This document shows, one piece after another, positions 1 through 10,177 of a stretch of DNA of 64,000 bases. This DNA comes from Protea cynaroides. Lineage: Eukaryota > Streptophyta > Magnoliopsida > Proteales > Proteaceae. The stretch lies in contig CM053276.1 of NCBI GenBank assembly GCA_028583415.1, positions 125,886,007 through 125,950,006 on the forward strand. The letters are read 5' to 3'. The notes beneath the pieces are model-generated. The model ran no database searches and was not told where the DNA came from. It was given only the letters and a program-made list of their open reading frames with translations. Position numbers and translations under genes: made by a program. The stretch's first letter is position 1. Each line of letters begins with the position of its first letter.

Positions 1-959
1 GAAATCTCATATGTTAGCGAGAAAATATGAGTACAAAAAGAACGGTAGTCGATCATTTGGAGGAGAGAACAACATGTTCCCATATTAAATATATAAACAA
101 TTGATTCAAAAGTGGGGTTTACATCTTTGCAAGGGATAAAACAGATTTTATGTGGGGTTGGAGTGGATTAAGGGATGGCTTACTAGCGTATCAATATTCC
201 GTGCCCAAGCTCGTGAATTTAGAATTGGGTTTGTTGATCAAACTTGACATCTTTATTTATTAATGGACACATTCCAGACAAATCATGGTAGGAAATAAAC
301 ATATTATAATTTTATCTAAATTCAATCACTTTAGATAGAGATATACTTATATTTAATCCCACTAATATTATTCAATATCTAACATTAATGAGTATATATA
401 TATATATATATATATGGATTAAAATAGCGCATGTTAAAACCTATATTTTACTTATTTGATAAATTGAAGAATTGCATAAAGAAGTATGTATACTAATAAT
501 ATAGAGAAAGGATTCCTCATTATGCCATTGTGGGAGAATTTTCCACATTGCACCAATTGGGGTGGAGAAAAATGTCAAACAGAAAGGAGAAAATAATAGA
601 ATATGAGAGGATGTGAGAAGGAATCACCACCAGATCATTGCAATTTTTCCCGAGACCTATGAATAAAACTACTGACATTTTACCAAAAAAAAAAAAAAAA
701 ACAAAAATAAAACTACTGACATTTTACCAAAAGAAAAAAAATGAATAAAACTACTTACACTGAATTTTTTAATGAACCTACATGATATCTGTCATAATTC
801 GTGGGTTAAAAAAAATTTCAATACCTCCTCCATTGGGCGAATCTTATATCTGTCATAATTAAATTTGCACCCCAAGAATATTAATCATTAGAAAGAGACT
901 ACACAACCATGATTTTATGTTCAACATATATGAAAATAGTTCAACACAATTTGTAGTTG
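1..959. repeat. Left flank of unit A, duplicated at about 21490-22290
   Basis: I see no gene here. From about position 165 the sequence runs parallel to 21515-22290 with scattered substitutions and small indels, including the AAATTTGCACCCCAAGAATA stretch at 862 and 22192. It holds a short TA repeat near 393-413 and two poly-A tracts near 690-740. It is the non-coding left end of the segment shared by units A and B. Confidence 0.75.
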
Positions 960-1560
960 CTGAACTTACACAGTTCCACTCACCTCAGAACCCCGGAATC
1001 TCCCCTTCTAATTCATCTTCCTCTGACAAAAACTCCACTAAAAACAGGGAACTCTCTTCTCTCCTCCAGAAAGCCTTCCTTGATAGAACCACCTTCCAAG
1101 TCAAGAAAGCCATCAAGGTTAGCTTGCTCCACAAGCCCAGAATAAACAAACATGTACCTCTGTCTTCTGCTATACGCATTTTTTATTCATTTTTCAACGA
1201 GGGTGTGATATCTCGAGAAACTCCACCCAACTATGCATCCGAAGAAAGAACTTCTCCATGAGCTCCATTATCCAGAGGCTCTGGATTCATATAATCCATA
1301 AAATCCAAAAAATTTGTGGATCTCAGATGTCATCGTCTTCTATTTCCTCCTCCCTGTAGAGCACACCTTTTGGGCTTCGTTGTTCATCATTCAGAGATAA
1401 CTTATGATTCGACCTCTTACAGATTTCTTTTGCATCTTTACTAATTTCAAAGTCAAAGCTATCCGAAGGGAGAAAAACATGAACAACAGGGTACTCAATG
1501 ACAAGTATATCATCCAACTTGTTGCCTTATTGAGGCCTTTTTGTCCAACTCACGAAAAGT
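960..1560 (-). pseudogene. Box C/D snoRNA protein 1-like (HIT zinc finger family) C-terminal fragment
   Basis: On the minus strand, a stretch near 1517-1323 reads VIEYPVVHVFLPSDSFDFEI, followed by a PKGVLYREEEIEDDD motif. This resembles my memory of the C-terminal half of plant BCD1 (box C/D snoRNP assembly factor, ZNHIT6 homologue). Further along, in other frames, are FLDFMDYMNPEPLD (about 1299-1222), a block containing ANLDGFLDLEGG (about 1150-1030), and SEEDELEGEIPGF (about 1025-985). Several frame changes and stops separate the blocks, and the zinc-finger N-terminus is absent, so this is a broken 3' gene fragment. In unit B only the last tens of bases remain (about 22290-22352), cut by an LTR insertion. 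The identification is from memory of the family and not from a search. Confidence 0.5.
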
Positions 1561-1639
1561 TGATTTGGATCCCTGCAAAAGAGAAAGGAAAAGAATACAA
1601 AAAAAGAAGAGTTAAATAGGTATCACCGGGATGATATTA

Positions 1640-3830
1640 AATACATTTAAAATGACATATCATAGTTAGTCATGCAATGAACCACGAGGACCGTATACCA
1701 AAAGAACATCAACATATGTTTTGCACGGGCAAGGAGGTTGACTGTCTTGTTAGAATCGGGAGACGCAAACAAGAAGAAAACACAAGAATTAATGTGGTTC
1801 AGCACCCCATCGTGGGATGCCTACGTCCACCAGAGAAAATAGTGAGTTTCTTCTATTCTCAAGAATAGTCTACAAAATTCTCTACCTGACAGGTCTATCT
1901 CATCTGTCAGCCTTACAGCATTCCAGCTCTCTACTCTCAGAGGAGAATCCTCTACAGCCCTTGTAGCCTTACCTAGGTTTTTCCACACAGAGACAAATTA
2001 TAGGGAAACCTAGAAACCCTAATTCCACCACAATTATAAGTTTAACCCTATACATATAAGAGACTCATACCCTAATACAAATACTACCCTTACAATTGTG
2101 TGGACCCCACAGAATATAAGACACCAACCCAACATGTCTCACCATGAGGATCCTTGATGAGAGAGAGAAAAAAATTTACTGATTTCATCTGAACTACCAA
2201 TGAGCATACTTGAAGTTCACAACTGGAAATTTTCTACCTGTAGAACACAGTATACCTTAGGGTTTTTACTGTTGAAGAACCTGAGATGATACAACTCTTC
2301 ATAGAATGGCCATACTGTGGTTTCCTTTTCACTTTCTACAGCCTTTAATAATATTCAACAATGTTCCACTGATACTGTTTCCTTTTAGTAATCACCTCAA
2401 ATATTTTTGGCAAGATATTGGATTGCATTGCTGTTAATGGATTTGGAAGGCTGAAGTGGATTGCATCAGATCACATGCATATATCTTCTTCGGTCACGTT
2501 TGGTGAGGCTTGTTCCATCAATCTACTAGAGTCAACAGGGTTTCAACCTTCGAACCCAGAGAAGAAGGTGATAAAGCCAATTAGACGCTTATAATACTTA
2601 ATAGAGTATGTTCATGATTAATCAAAGAAAGCGAAAAATTGATGAAGTTATGGGTTCTTCTTGTAGCAAAACAGGGGTGATGATGGGGTTTGCTCTTCGC
2701 ATCTATGTGTTTCATGTCATCCAATATCTGTGATCTTTTAATGCATATGCATTATGATTATTGCTGTGAAAGCATGAAGTCTGGTTAGTTTGTGTGGGGA
2801 TTGGGACGGGGTTGAGGACCGTCGGACCGGTTCGTCACATGGGCACTACTTTGCATTGCCAAGTATCTTAGTGGTGTGACAACATTCGGGAGGGAAGCTA
2901 ACGAACTGGGATCACTGTTGGTGTACGGCCTTAGATGCACCTTCTATGACTTATAGAACTGGTTAGTAATATATACCCCATGTTTGTGATCCTAGCCAGT
3001 AGGTGGTCAGGTACTAGTGTGGGTCCGGCGATGAGGGGGTGACCTTGCGGTGTTCGTCAGTGCATCACCAGTTGGGCTCTGCCCTATCCCGGACACACAA
3101 TGAGAGTAGCGTGGCTACAACGGTGATTGTTGGAGCAATACTGGGTGAGTGATCATTCATTCTTGCGTATAGGAGATTGGGTGAGCTTTGGTGAGTGTGG
3201 TTGATCTCTACCATAGCGCAAAGCTAACATTACCATACCATTGAATGATATAAACACATGCATTATTGTCTGCTTGTTTGTTCTGTTCCTCACTGAGCTC
3301 ATGTTGGAGAGCTCACCCCACGTACATATTTCTTTTTAGATGATGTTGTAAGTGTTAATGTAGCTGACTTCGTCAATTCACCCACTGTCTCCAACCTTGC
3401 CGTTCAGGTTGCCGACGAAGAAGACCATGGCTGTTCTTGCGATTGTAATGTCTATGTCTTTTAGTAGACAGAGCATCGCCGTTGTTTCAACTGTTCTTAT
3501 CTTTCAATGTTATTTAGCCTACCTTTACTTTGGTTTTTGGATTATATCCTCGCTATGTTTGGAACATGGATATTAGTTATGTTTTGAGTTGCTTTCGCAA
3601 ATCTGAAACTATTTATTTTAATAACATTAAATATCTCAGTTCATTTTTATTATGATCTTCCACTATATATTCTTTGATTTTATGGTTAAATGCGTTCGGG
3701 ATATTGCTGGTTTGTTTGATGTGCACGACTTTTCATGGTCTTGGGGTTGGACTAAATTGACTCGCGGCGTAATCACATCACCGATTCACCCAAAATTGTG
3801 GCATGACACTTTGACATCAAATTATTAAGG
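1640..3830. repeat. Segment shared by unit A and unit B (B copy 32870-34555 and 38820-39060)
   Basis: Apart from the solo LTR at 1748-2134, this sequence is collinear with 32870-34555. Shared landmarks are the AAATGACATATCATAGTTAG block at 1650 and 32880 and the ACTGAGCTCATGTTGGAGAG block at 3291 and 34238. There are no open reading frames of substance. The part from about 2720 to 3600 has the composition of a retrotransposon LTR, with CACTGAGCTC..GAGAGCTCACCCCACGTACA and GATGATGTTGTA motifs that also occur, diverged, at 31500-31570. After about 3600 the homology resumes at 38820, because B carries an insertion. Confidence 0.8.
1748..2134. mobile_element. Solo LTR, 387 bp, with 5-bp target duplication TGTCT
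   Basis: The insert begins TGTTAGAATCGG and ends CCAACCCAACA, so it has TG..CA termini. It is flanked by TGTCT at 1743-1747 and 2135-2139. Unit B at about 32970 has the uninterrupted site. The motif AATGTGGTTCAGCACC..CTACGTCCACCAG inside is the ACGTGGTTC/CTACGTCCA type seen in several plant LTRs, and related motifs are found at 11590, 22440, 35090 and 45955. No internal retrotransposon sequence is present, so this is the product of LTR-LTR recombination. It inserted in A after the A/B duplication, or it was lost precisely from B, which is less likely. Confidence 0.85.
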
Positions 3831-3915
3831 TAATTTTTGTTCACACCAGTCGGTGTCAATACCCATCTCATTCCATGCACGATGAAAGCTTCAAGATAGG
3901 AGCTCACCTTCCTAA

Positions 3916-4224
3916 GGTTCTCTTTGGTTTGTATTATATAATGTATTATATAATATATTATAAAATTTATGATTTTTTTGGTATGATTTATAATCTCTAT
4001 TTATAATTAAAATAAATCGATATAATTCATTATCTACAAATAGGTGAGTAGCTGTTTATCATTATTAGAATAATCTACTAGGTGATTGTTTATATTTTTC
4101 ATTATATAATATATTATGTTTAATGGTATCAAACGGTCATTATTTATTACTCATAATCTATTATCATAATTGATTTGTCACAAATAGCTCATAATATATT
4201 ATATAATACAAACCAAAGAGAGCC
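3916..4224. mobile_element. Tourist-like (PIF/Harbinger) MITE, 309 bp
   Basis: The left end GGTTCTCTTTGGTTTGTATT is nearly the reverse complement of the right end (reading GGCTCTCTTTGGTTTGTATT from the other strand). It is flanked by TAA at 3913-3915 and 4225-4227, the 3-bp target typical of PIF/Harbinger. The interior is AT-rich with no coding capacity. Unit B (about 39085) lacks the element and joins the flanks directly, so the insertion is specific to unit A. Confidence 0.85.
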
Positions 4225-4776
4225 TAAGAATTATAGTGTTATGATTTATTTAAGACCTAGAAACTCATTGGTCATCACAGACATCACGAAAATAGGGGAG
4301 TAATTTTGGTAATTAAAGAGGGGTTTGCGCGATCCGATGGCCACCGAGGCCCATGTCTACATCATTGACCCCCCCACCCCCCGCGCGACCAATGTCAAAA
4401 AGAAAATCCATTATATTTAGCAAAACTCGAATTCTAGAATACAACTTCTCTACATTATTTAGGTTATAAAAGGGCATGCCCAACGAGATGTCATTTTTTA
4501 AAATCTTTACCACCATGGAGAAGCTGCCCTCCCACCCTTAAAATGGTTACTCAAAATTTTTAATGTGATTCGAATTCATATCCATTTGCTTAGATATTTA
4601 AATTGATAGTCGGATATTGGATATGAATTTGAATACCTTTTGCCATCTCGATGATAATTAGATACAAATTTGATTTGATCTATTAGCTTCAATAATATTC
4701 GCTCCAATTACAGTTTAATATCTATTATAAGTATTTAAGAATTTGGGTTTTACAAACCCAATCTAGCCCAAGTCTT
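4225..4776. repeat. Unit sequence between MITE and foldback element (B copy about 39095-39631)
   Basis: This is non-coding and collinear with 39095-39631. One reading frame on the minus strand (4516-4313 and 39368-39180) is partly preserved in both copies, but it starts and stops differently and resembles nothing I know. A C-rich tract at 4370-4385 is A-specific. Confidence 0.6.
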
Positions 4777-5114
4777 GACCATAGTTAGTAAGTTCGCATA
4801 TTATATTCAAATAATACGTGAAACGAATTATTGTGCCTAATAAAATGACTTTTTATGAATTATTGCATAGATTCGAGAAATTTTTTGTTTTTTACATTGA
4901 AACCTATTATACATGAATAATAAGCATTTAACATATTAAACGTTTAAAAATTAAAAATAAAAATAAAAATAAAAGAAAAAAAGAAAAACAAAACACCTTC
5001 TCACAATCCCACTAGTTCTAAAAATTTAAAGTAGAAAAAATTATGGAGTGATTTAAGAAAATAAATATGTGGAGTGAATTAAGAAGATAATCACAAGAAA
5101 TTACAAAATTTAAA

Positions 5115-6452
5115 GGAAAAATATGGGTACCTACCCTTAGCTCAAAACCATAGACCCCAAAACAACAATTACAAAGACATCCTCTGAAATAAAATAAAAT
5201 TATAAAAATACCCAATCCGTTAATCATTCATTTTTTTTTGTTATTCGACGACAGAAACATGCTTAAATCTTTAGTGCCCAATATACCCCTACCTTCCCCC
5301 TTTTTTCTTCCTCACTCTGGGTTCTACAAAAAAACGAGATCTGAAGCTCACCTAGTTAATCCCTTTCCGTCTTCGCCTGCCAGAGAACCCCTTTCCGTCT
5401 TCACCCGCCGGAGAACCCTTTTCCGACTTCAACGCCTGAGAACCTCTTTCCGTCTTCGCCCAAACCCGAGCTGGAATCCAGAAAACAATATCTGTAAGTG
5501 GGATTGTCTGACTTGAACTAAGTCGGCAAGGCCAATCCCTCAATTGCTGTCCCCCCGTCAACTTGATCATGGCGTCCAGATTCAGTGTTGCCTCCTCCTC
5601 AATATGCCCCCCTGACAGGAACACGATTCCCGGCACCGACGGTGGCATAGTGTGACGCAATGCTGTACACGTGTACTCTGCAATTACTTCTGCAGCCAAC
5701 TGTAATTGCTGTGGAAGTAAGGAAGAAAGATTTAATTGAAGCTCAAATTAAAATATTAATGAAGCAAAAGCAAACCGAAATGATTTTCTCTTAAAGATTA
5801 CAAGAATGGGCAACCTTGCAGCCGTCAGAACCAGGAGTGACCATATTGGGCTTGAGAAGGGTTCCTTCTCGAAGCACACGGTGGTCCTTGAGCGCCTTGT
5901 AAACAGCGGCCAATTCAGTCTTAGTGGCGGCGGCGCATTTCTTGATGTCGTGTTCAGTGAGGATCTTTGGTTCCACGATGGGGACGAGCCTGTTCTCCTA
6001 TTAGATAATAGCGTAACGGGCCAAACCCTGAGCACTCTATTGGATAGACAGCTCGAATGGCTTGGAGGGTTCGATCTTAAGGACAGCAAGCCACTTGGCA
6101 AAGTGGGCGCCGGCCTTGTAGTATTGCTGGCAACGGACGCCGAGGGAGTCGAAGCCCTGGGTGGTGGTCTCGCCATTGGTGCCAACGATATCAACGGTGC
6201 CCTTATCGAACTTGATACCTGGTAGAATGCTCCAGCTACCGTTGTGAGGAATTTGAAGCAGAATTACCGGAACTCTTCCTACTCCGACTGCACTGTACCG
6301 TTCTCCTTTAAAGCACCGAGGGGTATATTTGTCCATTTATTATTAAATTTAACACCGTAAAAAAAGAAGAAAGAACAATTATAATTGTTTCAAACGTTTG
6401 GGGTGTACCTAGATTATAGGCAAACTACAAGGGAGGTATTTGTAATTTTTTC
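5115..6452 (-). mobile_element. Pack-MULE-like element A carrying an aldolase fragment
   Basis: The terminal inverted repeats are about 60 bp with many mismatches: a left end near 5115-5165 with ATATGGGTACCTACCCTTAG, and a right end that read in reverse has ATACCTCCCTTGTAGTTTGC followed by CACCCCAAACGTTTGAAAC. The 9-bp direct repeat AAATTTAAA flanks it at 5106-5114 and 6453-6461. The opposite arm of the surrounding foldback (about 7325) keeps the empty site with one copy of this target, which confirms the borders. The cargo is a piece of an aldolase gene with an intron, so it was taken from genomic DNA and not from an mRNA. The orientation given is that of the cargo. Confidence 0.85.
5570..6236 (-). 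pseudogene. Fructose-bisphosphate aldolase class I fragment (captured), copy A
   Basis: On the minus strand, from about 6236, the conserved class I aldolase run GTNGETTTQGFDSLG is followed by CQQYYKAG and AKW, then by ILTEHDIKKCAAATKTELAA, LLKPNMVTPGSDG and, after an intron, EVIAEYT and GIVFLSGG. A GT..AG intron can be placed at 5814-5700 (reverse). Upstream of LPGIKFDKG and downstream of NLDAMIKL the sequence leaves the family, so both the N-terminus and the C-terminal Tyr region are missing. There is a TAG where the family has Glu after SIQ, and TAA TAG replaces the Cys-Gln of the ICQE motif. This cannot make a working aldolase. Confidence 0.9.
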
Positions 6453-7344
6453 AAATTTAAAATACGAACTTCAAATGGATGTGGAACCGTTACCGAGCAC
6501 TTCTTACGGTATTATTGTTGTCACCTGCAATGAGATTATCCTTGTCACAACTCACATGCGAATCCTTAATTAAATGATGATTTTGTGTATGTTACATGGA
6601 TTGTAAGATTTTATTTATACAAACTTGTATTAATATGTTCTTATTCTATTCATTGAATGACGTAGATATCTATTATTGCAAATTGAATCTATGCCTGTAT
6701 TTTTACTCCAAAGGCTACTGTATTAAACAAGTACCGTATTATTGTTTTTTTTTTTAAATCGATTATTGGTCCTCATATCGAAGTCTATTTCTTTTTAATG
6801 CCCGTACGTATCCGTATCCAACATTTTGCCATACCAAACTTACTATGGTTTGGACGAATCCACCTATCAATTCGAATTTTTGGGATGAAAATTTTACATG
6901 ATATTAGAGTGGGTTTTCATTGTCTCCACCATAGTTAGTAAGTTTGGATACGGCTAAAAGTCTGATAGGATACGTATTGGCATTAAACCAAAACAAACCT
7001 CGATAGTGGGAACAATAATCCGTTTAAAAAAAAAAACGTAAGGCAATAATATGGTATGTGTTTAATATAGTAGCCTTTGGAGTAAAAATACAGGATAGAT
7101 TCACTATGCAATAGACATCTACATCATTGAACAAATAGAATAATAACATATAAATGCAAATTTGTATTAAAAAACCTAGCAATCCATGTAAACACAAAAT
7201 CATCATCTAATTAAGGGTATGCAGGTGACAAGGATAATAATCCTGTTGCACGTGACAACTATAATCCAACAAGAAGTATTGGGCAACGGTTCCCATGTCT
7301 ATTTGAAGTTCGTATTTTAAAATTTGTAATATTTTGTGATTTAT

Positions 7345-7733
7345 AAGGCGAAGCCAGATAGATCGGATGTGAAAAGCACAAACAGAAGCTCTATCGTTCG
7401 GTGCTCCGACTGAGAGTTCGGAGGATCCTCTGAGCAAAAGCATTTCGGTTCCAGAAGAGAACTTTCATTCTCAAGAAGACGAATCGTCAAGGGCTGCCAT
7501 TAGCCAAGAAAATGTGTCTATCGGGGAAGAAAGCAAGTTTACCTTGTGAGTTGGTGACCCTTTGAAGTGATTCTGACTCCGGATAAACTATCATCGAAGG
7601 AAAGGAGCCTCTGAATGATCCTGTGCCCCCATTAGGTGTCGTAGACCGGGTCTTGGTATTAGATGTCTCTCTGAGACGATGGAGGAGCCGAGTAGAAAAC
7701 TGTTGACTGAGAAAAACGGACAGCCTAAGGCCT
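7345..7733. other. Unexplained 389-bp insert, unit A only
   Basis: Unit B (about 42128) joins the flanks directly, so this stretch was inserted in A. It is less AT-rich than its surroundings and contains one open plus-strand run of about 49 codons, with VPEENFHSQEDESSRAAISQ in it, ending at about 7547. There are no terminal repeats or clear target duplication. An organellar or captured-gene source is possible, but I do not recognise it. Confidence 0.5.
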
Positions 7734-7736
7734 CTT

Positions 7737-7863
7737 CCTTAAATCACTCCACATATTTATATCCTTAAGTCACTTTACAAATTTATCCTCATAAATCACT
7801 CCACATATTTATTCCCTTAAATCATTCACATATTTATCTCCTTAAATGATTCTACAAATTTAA
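7737..7863. repeat. Short tandem repeat, CTTAAATCACTCCACATATT type
   Basis: About five diverged copies of a roughly 26-bp unit occur here, with B copies at 42127-42258. The same unit occurs inverted in the other foldback arm (5040-5095, 39890-39945, 54630-54700), so it is part of the inverted arms. Confidence 0.8.
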
Positions 7864-7902
7864 CTATTTCAAAAATTATCTCCTGATATACATTGTAATG
7901 TT

Positions 7903-8004
7903 TCGGAAACAACCTCTTCGCATTGCAGGGGTAAAGCTACGTACATTCTACCCCTCCCCAGACCCTACAGTAGTGAGAGCCTCATGCACGGGAACACCCT
8001 TTTT
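7903..8004 (+). mobile_element. Short 5'-truncated SINE, copy A, 15-bp target duplication
   Basis: ATACATTGTAATGTT stands at 7888-7902 and again at 8005-8019. Between them is a GC-rich body with GCAGGGGTAAAGCTACGTAC, ACCCCTCCCCAGACCC and a T-rich 3' end. These resemble the body of TS-type plant SINEs (GGTAAGGCTGCGTAC, CCCCAGACCC, GTGCAC..GG). The same element at the same site in B (42301-42415) shows it inserted before the A/B duplication. Confidence 0.8.
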
Positions 8005-8265
8005 ATACATTGTAATGTTCCAATTCAAAACCTCCATGCAAAGTATGGAGAGAATTTCTCTATTCTATTCTTTCTACCAAAAAACAAAAATTTCTCTATT
8101 CTAAATTCTTAGAGCCGGTGGACCATGGGGAAGGTGTTTTGTTTTGTTTTGTTTTTTGTTTAGGATTTTTTTTACGTTAAATGCATATTATTCATGTCTA
8201 ATAAGTTTCAATGTAAAAACACAAATTTTCACGAATATCTACAATAATTTTAAAAAAATCGTTTT

Positions 8266-8452
8266 GAACTTACTAATTATGGTCTCTACTGTCCATGTAT
8301 TTACATTATTAACAGTGAACTTACAAATATGGTCTCCAATGTCCATGTATCTAATTACGGTCTCCACTGTCCATGTATCAACATTATTAACTGCAAACTT
8401 ACTAATTAATGTCTCCACTGTCCATGTATCTACATTATTAACTGCAAGTTTC
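8266..8452. repeat. Promoter minisatellite of the BBE-like pseudogene
   Basis: About four copies of a roughly 55-bp unit occur here, each with ACTTACTAATTATGGTCTC and TGTCCATGTATC. The unit begins with the terminal motif of the foldback element. The B copy has about three units (42869-43027). Confidence 0.8.
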
Positions 8453-8600
8453 TAAATTGGATCTCCAACTCAACCTTTCCTGTACATAGATCACACCTCA
8501 ACCTTTCCTATGTATAGATCTCAAACTCTACCTTTTCTATAAATTCTCTTTTCACTATCCTATTTCTTCAATCACCTCTCCTCTGAAAAAAAAAAGAGGA

Positions 8601-10177
8601 ATGGGCGCAGTTCAAGCTCTTGGATTACATCTTTGTTTTTATTTTTATTGTCCACAATTTCATGGGTGACTTCATTTTCAATCGATGAAAACTTTTTCCA
8701 ATGTCTTCAGATCCATTCACAGAACTCAATTCCAATTTCCCATGCATTTTATAGCCCACAGAATTCTTCTTACTCAGCCATCCTACAATCTTCTTTGCAA
8801 AACCTCAGATATTTGTCATCCAGCACCCCAAAACCCCAATTTATCATCACACCGTTGAATGAATCCCATGTCCAAGCAGCTGTTATTTGCTCTAGACAAC
8901 ATGGTTTTCAGATTAGAGTTCGAAGTGGAGGTCACGATTATGAGGGCCTCTCTTCCGTATCTGATGTACCATTCATCATTGTTGATATGTTTAATCTTCG
9001 ATCAATAGACGTGAATGTCGATAACCAAACTGCATGGGTTCAAACTGGAGCAACATTAGGCGATGTCTACTACAGAATTGCAGAGAAGAGTAGAAATCTT
9101 GGCTACCCAGCTGGTGTGTGTCATACTGTAGGGGTTGGTGGGCTCTTCAGCGGAGGTGGCCATGGTTTCTTGACACGAAAATATGGCCTCGCTTCCGATA
9201 ACATTATTGATGCTAGGATCGTTGATGTTAATGGCAGGATTCTAAATAGAAAATCCATGGGGGAAGATCTATTCTGGGCCATTAGAGGAGCAGGAGCAGC
9301 AGGTTTTGGGATCATTCTCTCCTGGAAAATCAAGTTAGTTCCTGTTCCATACATAGTTACGGTTTTCCATCTCATCAAGCCCATAAAGGAAGGTGCAAGC
9401 AAGCTGGTCTATCAGTGACAATACATTGCAGATAAGCTAAATGAAGATCTATTCATTAGAATTACCATTGAACCTGACAGTGCAAACAGAACAATAAATG
9501 CTGTATTCCAATCTATGTACCTTGGTGGTGTTGACAAGCTCCTCCAACTGATGGAACAGAGCTTTCCAGAGTTGGGTTTGAAGAAGAAAGATTGTATCCA
9601 AATGAGTTGGATAGAATCAGTTCTTTACTTTAATGGCTTGCCAAATGATAAAGGATTAGAAGTCTTATTGGAAAGGAATCAACCCAAAACTTTCTATAAG
9701 GCAAAATCTGACTATGTGAAGGAGCCCATTTCTGAAACTGTGTTGGAAGGGATATGGAAAAGGTTTCATAACGTGGAGATACCAATGATGGTCTTGTTTC
9801 CATATGGTGGAAAAATGAAAGAGATTTCCAAATATGAAACTCCTTATCCACACAGAGAAGGGAACATATATGTAATTCAGTACATAGTGTACTGGACAAC
9901 AAGGGATGGAGCAACCGAAAAACGTATCAATTGGATAAAAGAACTGTATAGCTACATGACTCCCTATGTTTCCAAGTCCCCAAGGGAAGCATATGTCAAC
10001 TATAGGGATCTTGACTTGGGAACTAACAAAAATGGTCATACAAACTACTGAGAAGCTGAGGCTTGGGGTCACAAATATTTCAAGAGCAACTTTGAAAGAT
10101 TAGTACAAGTGAAAACCAAGGTCGACCCAACTAATTTCTTTAGGCATGAGCAAAGCATTCCACCTCTCACTATTTGA
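8601..10177 (+). pseudogene. BBE-like FAD oxidoreductase, pseudogene copy A
   Basis: This is the close relative of the intact gene at 43169-44743, alignable from the ATG to the final SIPPLTI. Three lesions are visible: two extra bases just after the second codon (8607) put the ATG out of frame; TGG has become TGA at 9416-9418 (residue 272 of the intact protein); and the NCPEA region carries a TGA at 10049-10051. The FAD-site motifs survive in part: RSGGHDYEGL is kept, and the Cys is kept in GVCHTVGVGG. The His of GGHFSGGG is Leu, and the following Tyr is His. The position of the functional TATA box in B (TATAAATA) reads CTATGTATAG here (about 8508). It is not expected to give a full enzyme. 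Confidence 0.93.

Larger units (their letters stand above)
4777..8284. mobile_element. Foldback element with long inverted arms, copy A
   Basis: The outer left end GACCATAGTTAGTAAGTT (4777) is the inverted copy of the outer right end (8266-8284). The arms continue inward: 4851-5060 pairs with about 8250-8020 and 7870-7740, and 6453-6850 pairs with about 7330-6930. For example, ATGATGATTTTGTGTATGTT near 6573 appears reversed near 7190. The centre (about 6850-6930) is a short unpaired spacer whose borders again carry the ACTTACTATGGT motif. The left arm is split by the aldolase MULE (5115-6452), and the right arm by a SINE (7903-8004) and by an unexplained insert (7345-7733). No transposase is visible. 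Copies lie in B and, broken, in C. Confidence 0.8.

Noticed and set aside
5352..6336. A working aldolase gene
   Set aside because: Both ends of the protein are missing and in-frame stops are present in both copies.
9515..10051. Separate 178-codon gene
   Set aside because: It is the middle of the BBE-like pseudogene between two nonsense codons, in the same frame as the upstream part.
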